A DNA stretch of 64,000 nt, from NCBI GenBank assembly GCA_030695415.1, contig JAUYQZ010000001.1:104466-168465 (forward strand), written 5' to 3'. The notes under the pieces are model-generated. The model searched no databases and was not told the DNA's origin. It saw nothing but the letters and a program-made list of their open reading frames with translations. The DNA comes from Hylemonella sp. (GTDB lineage: Bacteria > Pseudomonadota > Gammaproteobacteria > Burkholderiales > Burkholderiaceae_C). The position numbers were made by a program, and so were the translations under genes. Every line of letters starts with the position of its first letter. Position 1 is the first letter of the stretch. Of this stretch, positions 1-7,659 are shown in pieces.

Positions 1-159
1 CTCGTTGCGCATGTAGTTGATGACCTCCCAGTGCGCGTCCGTCAGCTTGATGCCTTCGGCCTCGGCGATGGCCTGCACGGCCTCCTCGCTGTAGTCGGGT
101 TCGAGCAGGTAGCCCTCGTTGTCGGTCTCCAGTTCGACGCCATTCACGCTGTAGCCCAT
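1..159 (-). CDS. DsrC/TusE-family protein, C-terminus outside window
   Basis: The visible 53 residues start MGYSVNGVELETDNEGYL and contain LTDAHWEVINYMRNE, matching the N-terminal half of DsrC-family sulfur-carrier proteins (compare LTDNHWEVINFLRDYY in dsrC of this window). A GAGGAG ribosome site precedes the ATG. The C-terminal arm that carries the reactive cysteines lies beyond position 1, so it cannot be told whether this is a true DsrC, a one-cysteine TusE type or a cysteine-less paralogue. It is the third gene of an operon divergent from dsrA, 33 bases after the Cas6-like gene. Confidence 0.85.
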   Translation of the reverse strand, partial: MGYSVNGVELETDNEGYLLEPDYSEEAVQAIAEAEGIKLTDAHWEVINYMRNE

Positions 160-192
160 TCCTGTGTCTCCTCAGCTGGTTGAAGAAAAAAA

Positions 193-822
193 TCAGACGC
201 CCACCGCCGCCGCCGACTTGTGCGGCACAAACACGCCGCAGCCCAGCAGGCGGTGCGGGCCCAGGCCCTGCTCCTGCACGCGCAGCGAATCCGCCTGGCT
301 GAGTGCATGCAGCATCAGGCTGAACGTGGTGAGGGTATGGTCCTCATGCGGGCGTCCGCCACGCTTGCCGCAGACCGTGTGCGTGCGCACGCCCAGGGAC
401 TGCAGTTCGCCGGCCACGGTCTGCATGAAAGCCACTTCGTCCTCGCCCTCGGCCGCCACGGCGTAGGCGTAGAGCGTGGCATGCGGCAGCAGTTCGCGTT
501 CGCGCGGCTCGCCCAGTTGCAGGGCATGGCCACCGACCGAGAGCGTGCGACCGGCCAGGGCGCGGGCATCGGCCACGCGTTCGCGCGGCAGGCGCAGGAG
601 CAGACGGGTGCGCTGGGACAGCAGGCTCACCGGGCCGACGCTGGAACCCTGCACCAGCTTCAGGGGGTGGACGCCAGCCCGCGCCTCCTGCGCCAGCCAG
701 GGCAAGACCTGCTGCAGCGCAGCATTCAAGGCCTGCATGTAGTCCCGCGGGACGGTCCGGCCCGCCAGCGGGAAGGCCAGGTCGACAACGCCGGCCGGGG
801 GCAGATCGTCCTCGAAGCTCAT
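193..822 (-). CDS. Cas6/Cmx6-like RAMP-family protein without a CRISPR array
   Basis: This 209-residue protein starts MSFEDDLPPAGVVDLAFPLAG and ends with a glycine-rich segment, GPHRLLGCGVFVPHKS. That ending is what I remember of the Cas6/Cmx6 group (type I-MYXAN style annotation) of RAMP-fold CRISPR RNA endonucleases; the family call is from memory. No CRISPR repeats and no other cas gene occur in the window. The start overlaps the stop of the upstream small gene as ATGA, and a DsrC-family gene follows, so it belongs to a sulfur-linked operon. Its RNA-processing role is unproven and it could have been repurposed for another RNA or protein function. Confidence 0.65.
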   Translation of the reverse strand: MSFEDDLPPAGVVDLAFPLAGRTVPRDYMQALNAALQQVLPWLAQEARAGVHPLKLVQGSSVGPVSLLSQRTRLLLRLPRERVADARALAGRTLSVGGHALQLGEPRERELLPHATLYAYAVAAEGEDEVAFMQTVAGELQSLGVRTHTVCGKRGGRPHEDHTLTTFSLMLHALSQADSLRVQEQGLGPHRLLGCGVFVPHKSAAAVGV

Positions 823-1046
823 GGCGTCGGGGTCTCCCGCGGCTGCTTGTCAGCCCATTCGAGCAAGGCCCGCCCCCAGGCCTCGGCCGTATCTGGGTCG
901 ATATCGAAGATGGTGAAGCGGGATTTCTCCCGGATGCGCGTGCGCAGGAAACTCATGCCGCCGGTGTCGAAGTCCACCTGCTGCAGCTCGATCTCCTGAC
1001 CGCCGAGCGGCACCCTGAATTTGTCCAGCGGGGTGATCTGGGTCAT
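819..1046 (-). CDS. Small conserved-looking protein of the dsr-divergent operon, function unknown
   Basis: The 75-residue product starts MTQITPLDKFRVPLGGQEIE and has no cysteine, signal peptide or membrane segment. I do not recognise a family. A longer reading frame extends upstream to 1136, but the ATG at 1046 has a GGAGAC ribosome site and places the protein after a sensible leader. Its stop overlaps the start of the Cas6-like gene (ATGA), which implies translational coupling. The acidic and aromatic pattern (RFTIFDIDPDTAEAWGRALL) suggests a small folded cytoplasmic domain. Its role is presumably tied to the DsrC-like and Cas6-like partners. Confidence 0.7.
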   Translation of the reverse strand: MTQITPLDKFRVPLGGQEIELQQVDFDTGGMSFLRTRIREKSRFTIFDIDPDTAEAWGRALLEWADKQPRETPTP

Positions 1047-1076
1047 GTCTCCGTCTTTGCTTTGTTCTGGTGGCCT

Positions 1077-1094
1077 CTCAGGGAGAACCCTGAG
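1077..1094. promoter_or_regulatory. Perfect 7-4-7 inverted repeat in the leader of the dsr-divergent operon
   Basis: CTCAGGG-AGAA-CCCTGAG lies 31 bases before the ATG of the small gene ending at 819. It could be an RNA hairpin in the leader or an operator. Its core AGGGAGAACCCT is shared with the palindrome at 37697-37718 in front of the aldehyde oxidoreductase operon. Confidence 0.5.
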
Positions 1095-1136
1095 GGCCTG
1101 TCGCAATGCTTCTATTGACGCAATTCCGGGCCGCAC

Positions 1137-1181
1137 CGTCTATAACCGGGACGGGTGGCGCCATATAACCCTTTTGGGTAG
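1137..1181 (-). promoter_or_regulatory. Two-part palindromic regulatory element, dsr copy
   Basis: Read on the minus strand it is CTACCCAAAAGGGTTA, seven bases, then CCACCCGTCCCGGTTA and TAGACG. The same architecture occurs upstream of soeA and tusA. The ACCC-N4-GGGT spacing of the first half is identical in the dsr and soeA copies. It points toward the Cas6-like operon but lies in the shared divergent region, so it may also act on dsrA. The GGTTATAG end may double as a -10 region. Confidence 0.65.
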
Positions 1182-1352
1182 TCCCGCCTACTCAACGAGG
1201 GGGATAGCAAAGGGGCCACCCCCACCCCTACGATGCAGCAGATCCATAGAAAAGGGGCCAACAGAGCCCGGCAAGAGTCAGCAGAGTGTGAACGCCGTCG
1301 TCAGACACGGCATCCAGGACTTGCAACAAGTTCCAAGACAGGAGACAAGATC

Positions 1353-2651
1353 ATGGCGAAAAAAATGCACGCCACCCCGATGCTCGATGAACTCGAGACC
1401 GGACCGTGGCCCAGTTTCGTGACCGGCCTCAAGCGCCTGGCCAACGACAAGGACTACATGGTTGACCTCATGGGTCAGCTGGAGACGTCCTACCAGACCC
1501 GCAAGGGCTACTGGAAGGGCGGCACGGTCGGGGTGTTCGGCTACGGCGGCGGCGTGATCCCGCGCTTCACCGAACTCAAGGACGAGAACGGCAAGCCGAA
1601 GTTTCCCGACGCGGCCGAATTCCACACCCTGCGTGTGCAGCCCCCGGCCGGCATGCACTACAACACCGACGTGCTGCGCAAGATGGCCGACATCTGGGAG
1701 CGCCACGGCTCGGGCCTGATCGCCTTCCACGGCCAGTCGGGCGACATCATGTTCCAGGGTGCCAAGACCGACAAGGTGCAGGACGCCTTCGACGAGCTCA
1801 ACGAACTGGGCTTCGACCTGGGTGGCGCCGGCCCCGCGGTTCGCACCTCGATGAGCTGTGTGGGCGCGGCGCGCTGCGAGCAGTCCTGCTACGACGAGGG
1901 TCGCGCGCACCGCCAGGTGCTCAATGCCTTCACGGACGACATCCATCGCCCGGCCCTGCCCTACAAGTTCAAGTTCAAGTTCTCGGGCTGCTCCAACGAC
2001 TGCATGAACTCGATCCAGCGCTCGGACATGGCGGTGATCGGCACCTGGCGCGACAACATGCGCACCGACGAAGTCCTGGCGCGCAAGTGGTTCGACAAGC
2101 ACGGCATGAACGAGCTGGTGAACGACGTCATCAACCGCTGCCCGACCAAGACCATCATGCTCAAGGAAGTCAAGGACGTCGCCAAGGGCGACAAGATTTC
2201 CAGCGTGAAGATCAACGACACGCAATGCCTGGAGATCGACAACAGCAACTGCGTGCGCTGCATGCACTGCATCAACGTCATGACCGGCGCCCTGGCCCAT
2301 GGCACCGACACCGGCGCCACCATCCTGGTGGGCGGCAAGCGCACCCTGAAGATCGGCGACCTGATGGGCACCGTGGTGGTGCCCTTCATGAAGCTCAAGA
2401 CCGACGAGGACTATGAGCAACTGGTCGAGCTGGGCCAGAAGGTCATCGACTTCTTCGCCGAGAACGCGCTGGAGCATGAGCGCACCGGCGAGATGATCGA
2501 ACGCATCGGTCTGGTCAACTTCCTCGAAGGCATCGGCCTGGAAGTCGACGCCAACATGGTCTCCACGCCGCGCACCAATCCCTATGTGCGCGCCGATGGC
2601 TGGGACGATGAAGTGGCCAAGATCAACGCCCGCAAGCAGGCCGCCGCCTGA
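1353..2651 (+). CDS. dsrA: Dissimilatory sulfite reductase alpha subunit (reverse type)
   Basis: DsrA forms the cytoplasmic DsrA2B2 enzyme, which in sulfur oxidisers oxidises DsrC-bound persulfide sulfur to sulfite at coupled sirohaem and [4Fe-4S] centres. The 432-residue length is normal. The sirohaem cluster cysteines are visible as C-x5-C near residues 169 and 175 and C-x3-C near 213 and 217 (SGCSNDC). The inserted ferredoxin domain has cysteines near 292, 300, 303 and 306 (CVRCMHC). The ATG at 1353 is chosen over an upstream in-frame start because AGGAGA sits eight bases before it and the MAKKMHATPMLDELE start fits the family. It leads a long co-directional operon with dsrB 55 bases downstream. 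Confidence 0.97.
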   Translation: MAKKMHATPMLDELETGPWPSFVTGLKRLANDKDYMVDLMGQLETSYQTRKGYWKGGTVGVFGYGGGVIPRFTELKDENGKPKFPDAAEFHTLRVQPPAGMHYNTDVLRKMADIWERHGSGLIAFHGQSGDIMFQGAKTDKVQDAFDELNELGFDLGGAGPAVRTSMSCVGAARCEQSCYDEGRAHRQVLNAFTDDIHRPALPYKFKFKFSGCSNDCMNSIQRSDMAVIGTWRDNMRTDEVLARKWFDKHGMNELVNDVINRCPTKTIMLKEVKDVAKGDKISSVKINDTQCLEIDNSNCVRCMHCINVMTGALAHGTDTGATILVGGKRTLKIGDLMGTVVVPFMKLKTDEDYEQLVELGQKVIDFFAENALEHERTGEMIERIGLVNFLEGIGLEVDANMVSTPRTNPYVRADGWDDEVAKINARKQAAA

Positions 2652-2706
2652 GCGGGCGCACGCCCTCCTCTTCACCACGTAAACGAACGATAACGGGAAG
2701 ACCCTC

Positions 2707-3777
2707 ATGGCCCAAATGCGTACCCCCATCGAAAGCGGCGTGCCGGACAACAAGCCCTACCTGCACCCCACGCTCCTGAAGAACTACGGCAACTGGAAGT
2801 ACCACGACCGGCCTCGTCCGGGCGTGCTGCACCACGTCTCGCACACCGGCGACGAAGTGTGGTCGGTGCGCGCCGGCACCCAGCGCCAGATGGACGTCTA
2901 CACCATCCGCAAGCTGTGCGACATCGCCGACACCTATGCCGAAGGGCATGTGCGCTTCACCATCCGCTCCAACATCGAGTTCATGGTGTCCGACCCGAAC
3001 AAGGTGGCGCCGCTGATCAACGCACTGGAGGAAAGCGGCTTCCCCGTGGGCGGCACCGGCAACTCGGTCTCCATGATCGCCCACACCCAGGGCTGGCTGC
3101 ACTGCGACATCCCGGGCACCGACGCCTCGGGCGTGGTCAAGGCCCTGATGGACGAGCTCTACGACGAGTTCAAACGCGAGGACATGCCCAACCGCGTGCA
3201 CCTCTCGACCTCCTGCTGCGAGATCAACTGCGGCGGCCAGGCCGACATCGCCATCATCGTGCAGCACACCAAGCCGCCCAAGATCAACCACGACCTGGTG
3301 GCCAACGCCTGCGAGCGCCCCGCCGTGGTGGCACGCTGCCCGGTGGCGGCCATCCGCCCGGCGCTGGTCAACGGCAAGCCTTCGCTGGAAGTGGACGAGA
3401 AGAAATGCATCTGCTGCGGCGCCTGCTACCCACCCTGCCCGCCCATGCAGATCAATGACCCGGAGCACTCCAAGCTGGCCATCTGGGTCGGCGGCAAGAA
3501 CTCCAACGCGCGCGGCAAGCCCACCTTCATGAAGATGGTGGCCTCCGGCCTGCCCAACAACGCGCCGCGCTGGCCCGAGGTGTCGGAGATGGTCAAGAAG
3601 ATCCTCTACACCTACAAGGCCGACGCCCGCCCCTGGGAGCGCCTGTCGGACTGGGTCGAGCGCATCGGCTGGCCGCGCTTCTTCGAGAAGTGCGACCTGC
3701 CCTTCACCAAGTACCTGATTGACGACTGGCGCGGTTCGCGCGCAAGCCTCAATGCATCGACCCACATCCGCTTCTGA
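2707..3777 (+). CDS. dsrB: Dissimilatory sulfite reductase beta subunit
   Basis: The 356-residue DsrB partners DsrA and completes the catalytic sirohaem site. Visible are the cluster cysteines in STSCCEINCGGQAD (about residues 168-178) and a ferredoxin domain motif KKCICCGACYPPCPP near residue 235. The N-terminus MAQMRTPIESGVPDNKPYLHP and the C-terminal PFTKYLIDDWR are typical. In this family DsrC docks between DsrA and DsrB with its C-terminal arm reaching the sirohaem. The ribosome site AACGGGAAGA precedes the start. It is followed 24 bases later by dsrE, the usual order in sulfur-oxidising proteobacteria. Confidence 0.97.
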   Translation: MAQMRTPIESGVPDNKPYLHPTLLKNYGNWKYHDRPRPGVLHHVSHTGDEVWSVRAGTQRQMDVYTIRKLCDIADTYAEGHVRFTIRSNIEFMVSDPNKVAPLINALEESGFPVGGTGNSVSMIAHTQGWLHCDIPGTDASGVVKALMDELYDEFKREDMPNRVHLSTSCCEINCGGQADIAIIVQHTKPPKINHDLVANACERPAVVARCPVAAIRPALVNGKPSLEVDEKKCICCGACYPPCPPMQINDPEHSKLAIWVGGKNSNARGKPTFMKMVASGLPNNAPRWPEVSEMVKKILYTYKADARPWERLSDWVERIGWPRFFEKCDLPFTKYLIDDWRGSRASLNASTHIRF

Positions 3778-3801
3778 TCGCCACGGCGACACAACCACGA
3801 C

Positions 3802-4161
3802 ATGAAATTCGGATTACTCGTCAGCGAAGGGCCCTACACCCACCAGGCGTCGGACAGCGCCTACCAGTTCTGCGTGGCGGCCCTGGCCAAAGGCCATGAG
3901 ATCCAGCGCGTTTTCTTCTACCACGATGGCGTGAACAACGCCACGAAGCTGACAGAGCCGCCGCAGGACGACCGCCACATCGTCAACCGCTGGTCGGCGC
4001 TGGCGGCGGAGCACAAGGTGGACCTGGTGGTCTGCGTGGCGGCTGCGCTGCGCCGCGGCATCAAGCAGGAGGTGCTGGCCCCGGGCTTTCGCATCTCGGG
4101 CCTGGGCCAGCTGGTGGACAGCGGCATCAAGGCCGACCGCCTCGTGACGTTTGGAGATTGA
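3802..4161 (+). CDS. dsrE: Sulfurtransferase subunit DsrE
   Basis: DsrE is the persulfide-carrying subunit of the cytoplasmic DsrE2F2H2 complex, which passes sulfur to DsrC. The 119-residue protein has the expected reactive cysteine at position 78 in DLVVCVAAALRRG, the position known for Allochromatium DsrE. The DsrE/F fold is supported by the start MKFGLLVSEGPYTHQASDSA. dsrE, dsrF and dsrH follow each other closely, and dsrEFH is a marker of the sulfur-oxidising form of the Dsr pathway. Confidence 0.96.
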   Translation: MKFGLLVSEGPYTHQASDSAYQFCVAALAKGHEIQRVFFYHDGVNNATKLTEPPQDDRHIVNRWSALAAEHKVDLVVCVAAALRRGIKQEVLAPGFRISGLGQLVDSGIKADRLVTFGD

Positions 4162-4162
4162 G

Positions 4163-4519
4163 ATGAAGAAATTCATGTTCATCAACCGCAAGCCGCCTTA
4201 CGGCACCATCTACGCGCTGGAGAGCCTGGAAGTGGTGCTGATCACCGCCACCTTCGACCAGGACGTGAGCCTGGTCTTCATGGACGACGGCGTCTATGAA
4301 CTGGTCAAGGGCCAGCAGACCAAGGACATCGGCATCAAGAACTTCTCGCCCAGCTACCGCGCGCTCGAAGGCTACGACGTGGAGAAGCTCTACGTCGATG
4401 CCGACTCGCTCACGCAGCGCGGCCTGACCGAGAAGGACCTGCTGGTGCCGGTGGAAGTACTGGACGCCGCGCAGATGGCCGAGCTGATGGCGCAACAGGA
4501 CGTGGTCCTGAGTTTTTGA
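4163..4519 (+). CDS. dsrF: Sulfurtransferase subunit DsrF
   Basis: The 118-residue DsrF starts MKKFMFINRKPPYGTIYALE and is the non-catalytic DsrE-fold partner in the DsrEFH hexamer. No cysteine is present, as expected for a structural subunit. The ATG at 4163, one base after the dsrE stop, is preferred over an in-frame TTG at 4151 because the GGAG at 4153-4156 serves the ATG. The near-overlap of stop and start suggests translational coupling, which would keep the subunits in balance. Confidence 0.96.
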   Translation: MKKFMFINRKPPYGTIYALESLEVVLITATFDQDVSLVFMDDGVYELVKGQQTKDIGIKNFSPSYRALEGYDVEKLYVDADSLTQRGLTEKDLLVPVEVLDAAQMAELMAQQDVVLSF

Positions 4520-4532
4520 GGAACAGATTCCC

Positions 4533-4832
4533 ATGTTGCACATCGTGAACAAATCCCCCACCCAGGCCGGCTCGCTGGCGAGTTGCCTGCGCATGGCCCT
4601 GCCCGGGCAGGCCGTGCTGCTGATCGAGGACGGCGTTTACGCCGCCACCACCGGCAGCAGCAGCGAAGCGCAGGTGCGCGCTGCCGCCGGCAAGCTGAAG
4701 TTCTACGCCCTCAAGCCCGACCTGGAAGCGCGCGGCATGACCGCCCGTGCCATCGAGGGCGTGACGCTGGTGGACTACGGCGGCTTCGTCGACCTGGTGG
4801 CCGAGCACGGCCCCTCGAATTCCTGGCTCTGA
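4533..4832 (+). CDS. dsrH: Sulfurtransferase subunit DsrH
   Basis: The 99-residue DsrH (TusB-like) completes the DsrEFH complex. It keeps a cysteine at position 18 in SLASCLRMALPG, matching the conserved cysteine near position 20 in other DsrH proteins. The domain is a compact DsrE-like fold with LLIEDGVYAAT, also typical of TusB. A GAGGAAC ribosome site lies before the ATG. It is followed 44 bases later by dsrC, the substrate carrier of the complex. Confidence 0.95.
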   Translation: MLHIVNKSPTQAGSLASCLRMALPGQAVLLIEDGVYAATTGSSSEAQVRAAAGKLKFYALKPDLEARGMTARAIEGVTLVDYGGFVDLVAEHGPSNSWL

Positions 4833-4876
4833 GCGCCAGACCATAACAACTGATTTGACAACCTGAGGAGAGCAAG

Positions 4877-5209
4877 ATGGGCATCGAAGTCAACGGCAGC
4901 ACCTACGAGACCGACGAGGAAGGCTACCTGATCAACCTGGCGGACTGGAACAAGGACATCGCCGAGTACCTCGCCGTCGAGGAAAAAGTGGCCCTCACCG
5001 ACAACCACTGGGAAGTCATCAACTTCCTGCGCGACTACTACAACGAGTACCAGATCGCCCCGGCCGTGCGCGTGCTGACCAAGGCCATCGGCAAGCAGTT
5101 CGGCGAGGAAAAGGGCAACAGCAAGTACCTGTACGACCTGTTCCCCTACGGCCCCGCCAAGCAGGCCTGCAAGATCGCCGGCCTGCCCAAACCCACGGGC
5201 TGCGTCTAA
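4877..5209 (+). CDS. dsrC: DsrC, sulfur-carrier protein with both C-terminal cysteines
   Basis: DsrC (110 residues) carries sulfur between DsrEFH, DsrAB and the membrane DsrMKJOP complex. Its C-terminal arm CKIAGLPKPTGCV has the diagnostic C-x10-C pair, near residues 97 and 108, so it can form the DsrC trisulfide or disulfide. The strongly conserved segments LTDNHWEVINFLRDYYNEYQ and GNSKYLYDLFPYGPAKQA are present. A GAGGAGA ribosome site precedes the ATG. Two other DsrC-family genes in this window (1-159 and 13579-13956) differ in context, and the latter also lacks both cysteines. Confidence 0.97.
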   Translation: MGIEVNGSTYETDEEGYLINLADWNKDIAEYLAVEEKVALTDNHWEVINFLRDYYNEYQIAPAVRVLTKAIGKQFGEEKGNSKYLYDLFPYGPAKQACKIAGLPKPTGCV

Positions 5210-5224
5210 GACACGCCGCTCCTT

Positions 5225-5240
5225 CTGCTGCGTGCAGCAG
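5225..5240. promoter_or_regulatory. Short hairpin in the dsrC-dsrM gap
   Basis: CTGCTGC-GT-GCAGCAG is a perfect 7-2-7 inverted repeat 16 bases after the dsrC stop, in the largest gap (123 bases) of an otherwise tight operon. There is no T-run, so an RNA-processing or transcript-stabilising hairpin is more likely than a terminator. Confidence 0.4.
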
Positions 5241-5332
5241 TCCCGCGTTGGCAGGCTCTCCCCTGCCGATGCTGGATCGCTGCGCCCTGAAGAAGGCTCG
5301 CCCGTCTGACTGAATGAACCAAGGCTAACGTG

Positions 5333-6061
5333 ATGAGTGCTCTCTCCCTCCTCTACGCCGCGCTGTTCTACTTCGCCACTGCGGTGCTGGTGCTGGGTCT
5401 GGCCCGCAAGATCCGCCAGTACGCGCGCACTCCCTCGCCGCTGAAGATCGCCCTCACTCCCGCCCCCATCACCCCCGCCGGCGTGGGCTGGCGCCTGACG
5501 CGCGAAGTCGTGTTCTTCGAGAGCCTGTTCCGCGCCAGCAAATGGACATGGATCTTCGGCTGGCTGTTCCACGCCGCCCTGCTGCTGGTCGTCCTGCGCC
5601 ACGTGCGGTACTTCCAGGAACCGGTCTGGACCGTGATCACCCTGATCCAGCCCTTTGGCACCTACGCCGGCTTCGCCATGGTCGCCGGCCTGGCCGGCCT
5701 GTGGGCACGCCGCTTCCTGGTCGACCGCGTGCGCTACATCTCCACCCCCTCGGACCACCTGATGCTTGCGCTGCTGATCGCCATCGGCCTGAGCGGCCTG
5801 GCCATGCGCTTCGTGACCCACACCGACATCGTCGCGGTCAAGGTCTTCATGCTGGGCCTGATGCGTTTTGACATCCAGCCGCTGCCCGCCGACCCCGTGC
5901 TGCTGGTGCACCTGGGCCTGGTGGCCCTGCTGATGATCATCTTTCCCATCAGCAAGCTGCTGCACGCGCCGGGCCTGTTCTTCAGCCCCACGCGCAACAT
6001 GACCGACAACCCGCGCGAAGCACGCCACGTGGCCACCTGGGCCAGCGCGCTGGACAAGTAA
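5333..6061 (+). CDS. dsrM: DsrM, cytochrome b membrane subunit of DsrMKJOP
   Basis: DsrM is a NarI-like dihaem cytochrome b that moves electrons between the quinone pool and DsrK. The 242-residue protein has about five hydrophobic segments, starting MSALSLLYAALFYFATAVLV, with histidines in WLFHAALLLVVLRHVRYF and LVHLGLVALLMIIFPISKLLH that fit haem ligation. The ATG at 5333 follows an in-frame GTG at 5330; the ATG is preferred by codon. dsrK starts 22 bases after its stop. The unusually long spacer before it separates the soluble from the membrane part of the operon. Confidence 0.95.
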   Translation: MSALSLLYAALFYFATAVLVLGLARKIRQYARTPSPLKIALTPAPITPAGVGWRLTREVVFFESLFRASKWTWIFGWLFHAALLLVVLRHVRYFQEPVWTVITLIQPFGTYAGFAMVAGLAGLWARRFLVDRVRYISTPSDHLMLALLIAIGLSGLAMRFVTHTDIVAVKVFMLGLMRFDIQPLPADPVLLVHLGLVALLMIIFPISKLLHAPGLFFSPTRNMTDNPREARHVATWASALDK

Positions 6062-6083
6062 GAGCACGGAGCACCGAGACACC

Positions 6084-7613
6084 ATGGCCACCGCCGCCTT
6101 CACCACCCCGAAGCTCAAGGAATACCCGGTCATCCCGCTGATCCAGGTGGGCGCGACTTCGCACCTCAAGCCCTTCGTCGCCAACGAGGCCATCCAGAAG
6201 AACCTGGGCTTCCCCGGCGAGCTGGTGGAAGGGTGGCAGGAAAAGGCCATCGCCAAGATGGGCGATCTGCTGGGCAAGTACCGCTCGCTGCAGGTCTATA
6301 TGGACGCCTGCGTGCACTGTGGCGCCTGCTCCGACAAGTGCCACTACTTCCTGGGCACCCAGGACCCCAAGAACATGCCGGTGGCGCGCCAGGACCTGCT
6401 GCGCCAGGTCTACCGCCGCTACTTCACCTTCGCCGGCAAGTATTTCCCCTGGCTGGTCGGCGCCAAGGACCTCACCAAGGAAATCCTGGACGACTGGTAC
6501 AGCTACTACTACCAGTGCTCCGAATGCCGGCGCTGCTCCGTCTTCTGCCCCTACGGCATCGACACCGCGGAAGTGACGATGGCCGCGCGCGAGATCATGG
6601 ATTCGATCGGCATGGGCCAGAAGTACTCCAACGAGATCATCGGCAAGGTGCACCGCATCGGCAACAACCTGGGCATCCCCGGCCCTGCGCTGGAAGACAC
6701 CCTGGAAGGCCTGGAGGAGGACACCAAGGACGAGACCGGTGTCGACGTGCGCTTCCCGCTGGACGTCAAGGGCGCCGAAGTGCTGCTGGTCACGCCCTCG
6801 GCCGACTTCTTCAGCGAGCCGCACGTGGACAGCCTGATCGGCTACGCCAAGGTCTTCCACGCCGCTGGCGTGAGCTGGACCCTGTCGACCAAGGCCAGCG
6901 AGGCCGGCAACTTCGGCATGTTCATCGGCAACTACGAACAGCTGCGCAAGATCGCGCTGCGCATCCGCGAGGCGGCACTCGAACTGGGCGTCAAGCGCAT
7001 CGTGGTGGGCGAGTGCGGCCACGCCTGGCGCGTGGCCTACAGCTTCTGGAACACGCTGGTGGGCATCGGCGCCGGCGGCAAGGACCCGTTTGCCATCGAG
7101 TTGCAGAACCAGCTGGACCACCGCTACAAGCAGCCCATGCACATCTGCGAGTTCACGCACGACCTGATCCTGCGCGGTGCGCTCACCTTCGACAAGGAAA
7201 AGAACGACAGCCGCATCATCACCTTCCACGACTCGTGCAACGTGGCACGCGCTTCGCGCATGGGTGACTTCGCCGGCGGCCAGTTCACCATCCCGCGCGA
7301 CATCATCAGGGCCGTGGCCAACAACTTCCACGACATGGCGCCCGAGACCATCCATGAGAGCACCTTCTGCTGTGGCGGCGGCGGCGGCCTGCTGACCGAC
7401 GACCTGATGGAGCTGCGCGTCAAGGGCGCGCTGCCGCGCATGGAAGCGCTGAAGAACGTGGTGGACGAACACAACGTGAACTTCATGGCCACCATCTGCG
7501 CCATCTGCAAGGCCCAGTTCACCAAGGTGCTGCCGCAGTACGGCTTCGACATGAGCATGGTGGGCGGCGTCCACCAGCTGGTGAGCAAGGCCATCCGCCT
7601 GGGCGACAAGTAA
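6084..7613 (+). CDS. dsrK: DsrK, HdrD-like iron-sulfur subunit of DsrMKJOP
   Basis: DsrK is the cytoplasm-facing catalytic subunit thought to react with DsrC thiols. This 509-residue protein has two [4Fe-4S] motifs, CVHCGACSDKC (near residue 75) and CSECRRCSVFC (near residue 145), and a C-terminal CCG-type domain with FHDSCN, FCCGGGGG and CAICKAQF, which in HdrB/HdrD binds a special cluster for disulfide chemistry. Length and order match the family. It lies between dsrM and dsrL, and the DsrMK pair is the conserved core of the complex. Confidence 0.97.
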   Translation: MATAAFTTPKLKEYPVIPLIQVGATSHLKPFVANEAIQKNLGFPGELVEGWQEKAIAKMGDLLGKYRSLQVYMDACVHCGACSDKCHYFLGTQDPKNMPVARQDLLRQVYRRYFTFAGKYFPWLVGAKDLTKEILDDWYSYYYQCSECRRCSVFCPYGIDTAEVTMAAREIMDSIGMGQKYSNEIIGKVHRIGNNLGIPGPALEDTLEGLEEDTKDETGVDVRFPLDVKGAEVLLVTPSADFFSEPHVDSLIGYAKVFHAAGVSWTLSTKASEAGNFGMFIGNYEQLRKIALRIREAALELGVKRIVVGECGHAWRVAYSFWNTLVGIGAGGKDPFAIELQNQLDHRYKQPMHICEFTHDLILRGALTFDKEKNDSRIITFHDSCNVARASRMGDFAGGQFTIPRDIIRAVANNFHDMAPETIHESTFCCGGGGGLLTDDLMELRVKGALPRMEALKNVVDEHNVNFMATICAICKAQFTKVLPQYGFDMSMVGGVHQLVSKAIRLGDK

Positions 7614-7659
7614 GAAACAACGGCACCAGACCCTACGCAACGACACCAGGAGACACGAC

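Larger units (their letters stand above)
1047..1352. promoter_or_regulatory. Divergent intergenic region between dsrA and the Cas6-like operon
   Basis: This 306-base region carries the two-part palindromic element (1137-1181), the leader hairpin (1077-1094) and a C-rich run with CCACCCCCACCCC (about 1217-1229). A dsrA ribosome site, AGGAGACAAG, lies just before the ATG at 1353. No strong sigma-70 boxes are evident for dsrA, which fits activator-dependent transcription. Confidence 0.6.

Noticed and set aside
1278..2753. 491-residue minus-strand open frame opposite dsrA
   Set aside because: Low-complexity Val/His/Ala/Gly composition and full overlap with dsrA mark it as a codon-bias shadow.
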